Positions 62,653 to 64,000 of a stretch of DNA of 64,000 bases are shown piece after piece. The stretch lies in NCBI RefSeq assembly GCF_001687475.2, contig NZ_CP031611.1, positions 992,001 through 1,056,000 of the forward strand, read 5' to 3'. Origin of the DNA: Campylobacter hepaticus. GTDB lineage: Bacteria; Campylobacterota; Campylobacteria; Campylobacterales; Campylobacteraceae. Every line of letters starts with the position of its first letter. The stretch's first letter is position 1. A program made the position numbers and the translations under genes. Under the pieces are notes generated by a model that made no database searches, had not been told where the DNA came from, and worked only from the letters and a program-made list of their open reading frames with translations.

Positions 62653-63771
62653 ATGAAAAAATGGATTGTTCTTGTTATTTTGTTGATATTAAGTTTTATT
62701 ATTTATATATCTTATATAGCTTATGTTAATGCTTTATTTTTTGATAAACTTAGCAAAAACAATAATGCCCAAATAAGCAATGCTCAATTTCATAAAGGTT
62801 TTTTAAAATCTTATGGAAGTTTTACACTTAAAGATAGTTTGCATCCTAATTTTTTAATCCAAGTTAATCTTGAATTTTATAATCTTTTATTTAAAGAAGA
62901 TATAAAAGGAGAAATAATTTATCCTTTTGATTTTTTAAATCACAGTTTAAAAAACAACAAATTAGCAGCTTTTACCGTACAATGGAATAAAAATAAAATT
63001 AAAATTTTTCTAAAGCTTGAAGATATCAATTTAAACCATGAAGGCGGAAATACTTTGATAAAAGGTGGGAGCATTGAAAGCGTATTGAATGAAAATCTAG
63101 AGATTACAGATATTAAAATGCATTTTAAAGATATAGTCTTTTCTCAATTTTATACTCAATTTAACTTAGAAAATTTATCTTATGAACAAAATTTTGATCA
63201 TGGCATTTATCTTTATGATTTTAATTTTTTAAGCGATAGTAAACAAGAAATCAGCTTTGATTCTCTTAGTTTTAATCACAATAAAATCAAAGCTTTTCAT
63301 AGTCAAAGCCAACTTAAGCAAGATGCTAAAACATTAAAATTTAAAATAAAAGGTCAAAGCAAAGAAGTTAATATATATTTACCAAGTGTATTTCATGAAA
63401 ATCTTAATTTTGAAAAAACAAATTTTAATATTAGCATGGATAAAAGTTTTGATTTAAATTTTAATTTTTTAGATTTGTTTGAAAAAAATATAAATTTAAA
63501 TATAGAAAATCTTAATTTTGAAAAAAATAAACAAGATATTAAAACTCAAGGACATATTCATATCCATGAAAATATTTATCAAGCAAAATTACAAATTATA
63601 AGCTCAAAACAACCTGATGAAATTTTTATTTGGGCACAAAATTATGGGGGTTTAAATCAATATTTCTTTAAAGAAAACCATCATTTTATATTGAATTTAA
63701 TTTATGATAATACCATAAAACCTCAATTAAAAATCAATGGTAAAGAATTTACAAATATGGACTTAAACTAA
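62653..63771 (+). CDS. Membrane-anchored DUF945-like protein
   Basis: 372 residues from ATG 62653, which has TCAAGGATAAT before it; upstream in-frame ATGs lack this. The N-terminal MKKWIVLVILLILSFIIYISYIAY is an uncleaved membrane anchor or signal. The rest is long, beta-rich and periplasmic (FHKGFLKSYGSFTLKD, GGSIESVLNENLEITDIKMHF, LYDFNFLSDSKQEISFDSLSF), matching the general form of DUF945 proteins, whose role is unknown. The stop overlaps the ATPase start by one base. Confidence 0.6.
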   Translation: MKKWIVLVILLILSFIIYISYIAYVNALFFDKLSKNNNAQISNAQFHKGFLKSYGSFTLKDSLHPNFLIQVNLEFYNLLFKEDIKGEIIYPFDFLNHSLKNNKLAAFTVQWNKNKIKIFLKLEDINLNHEGGNTLIKGGSIESVLNENLEITDIKMHFKDIVFSQFYTQFNLENLSYEQNFDHGIYLYDFNFLSDSKQEISFDSLSFNHNKIKAFHSQSQLKQDAKTLKFKIKGQSKEVNIYLPSVFHENLNFEKTNFNISMDKSFDLNFNFLDLFEKNINLNIENLNFEKNKQDIKTQGHIHIHENIYQAKLQIISSKQPDEIFIWAQNYGGLNQYFFKENHHFILNLIYDNTIKPQLKINGKEFTNMDLN

Positions 63772-64000
63772 TGAATCTTGCTTTAACTTTTCGTCCTAAA
63801 CATTTTCATGATATTTTAGGGCAAGATGAGCTTGTAGAAATGTTTAAAAAATTTATTGCTATGCAAAAACTTCCCCATAGCATTTTTTTTGGTGGTGCAG
63901 GTTGTGGAAAAACCACTTTTGCTAGAGTGGTGGCAAAAGAATTTCATCTAGATTTTTACGAATTTGATGGTGGGAATTTTAAACTTGAAGAATTAAGAAA
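63771..64000 (+). CDS. rarA: RarA/MgsA-type AAA+ ATPase, N-terminal part (runs off the window)
   Basis: 76 complete codons to the window edge. It starts LTFRPKHFHDILGQDELV, with Walker A FFGGAGCGKTTFARVVA near residues 39-55, typical of the RarA family of replication-associated recombination ATPases (related to clamp loaders and RuvB). It is coupled to the preceding gene by TAATG. Confidence 0.82.
   Translation, partial: MNLALTFRPKHFHDILGQDELVEMFKKFIAMQKLPHSIFFGGAGCGKTTFARVVAKEFHLDFYEFDGGNFKLEELR

Overview
This window is AT-rich DNA from a Campylobacter chromosome. Flagellar, housekeeping and capsule genes fall in blocks whose neighbours match, from memory, the C. jejuni loci around Cj1442-Cj1468 and Cj1680-Cj1686. 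I cannot name the species; a thermotolerant Campylobacter other than typical C. jejuni fits best. I saw no tRNA, rRNA, CRISPR array or insertion sequence.

Layout. (1) 1-6905, minus strand: capsule sugar genes. These are a 6-deoxy-heptose nucleotide-sugar pathway (ddahA-like partial gene, ddahC-like, ddahB-like), a 1236-residue multidomain glycosyltransferase and a cst-I type (GT42) sialyltransferase. (2) 6949-12625: prfB, rimO, tilS, a CysZ/EI24-like membrane protein, dut and a small YhbP-like protein. (3) 12693-25569: kpsM-T-E-D-F, two large capsule transferases, a convergent phase-variable DUF2972/sulfotransferase-like gene and a chimeric GT2 gene. (4) 25810-33745: a sulfation cluster with two sulfotransferase-like genes around cysD, cysN, an anion permease and cysC. 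(5) 33768-43389: truD, thiL, two hypotheticals, a methyltransferase, flgI-flgJ-flgM-flgN-flgK, a TIGR02757 protein and a TauE/SafE permease. (6) 43398-62068: two near-identical autotransporter genes as a 4.5-4.9 kb inverted repeat around topA-bioB-antiporter-gltA-cysQ-hypothetical-TPR glycosyltransferase. (7) The right edge: a small secreted protein, a membrane-anchored protein and the start of a RarA-type ATPase.

How the genes work together. KpsMTED exports the capsule and KpsF makes arabinose-5-phosphate. The ddah genes make a 6-deoxy-heptose donor. CysD/CysN and CysC would make PAPS, the permease would import sulfate, the sulfotransferase-like proteins would use PAPS, and CysQ would remove the PAP by-product. 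Together these suggest a sulfated capsule or other surface glycan.

Main novelty. Capsule enzymes share a C-terminal 'LSYKLG' module whose end carries a G8/G9 tract. In three genes the tract is G9 and the protein stops early. One G fewer would restore a conserved longer tail (YIKF...). In two of these genes the longer frame ends exactly at an ATGA overlap with the next gene (the GT2 giant, or cysD). The tract may therefore switch both the tail and translational coupling. Copies of the module in opposite orientation bracket the prfB-kps segment, which looks inverted relative to C. jejuni. The two autotransporters carry G8 and G7 at their 5' ends: G8 gives one continuous reading frame, and G7 gives a TAATG stop-start overlap.
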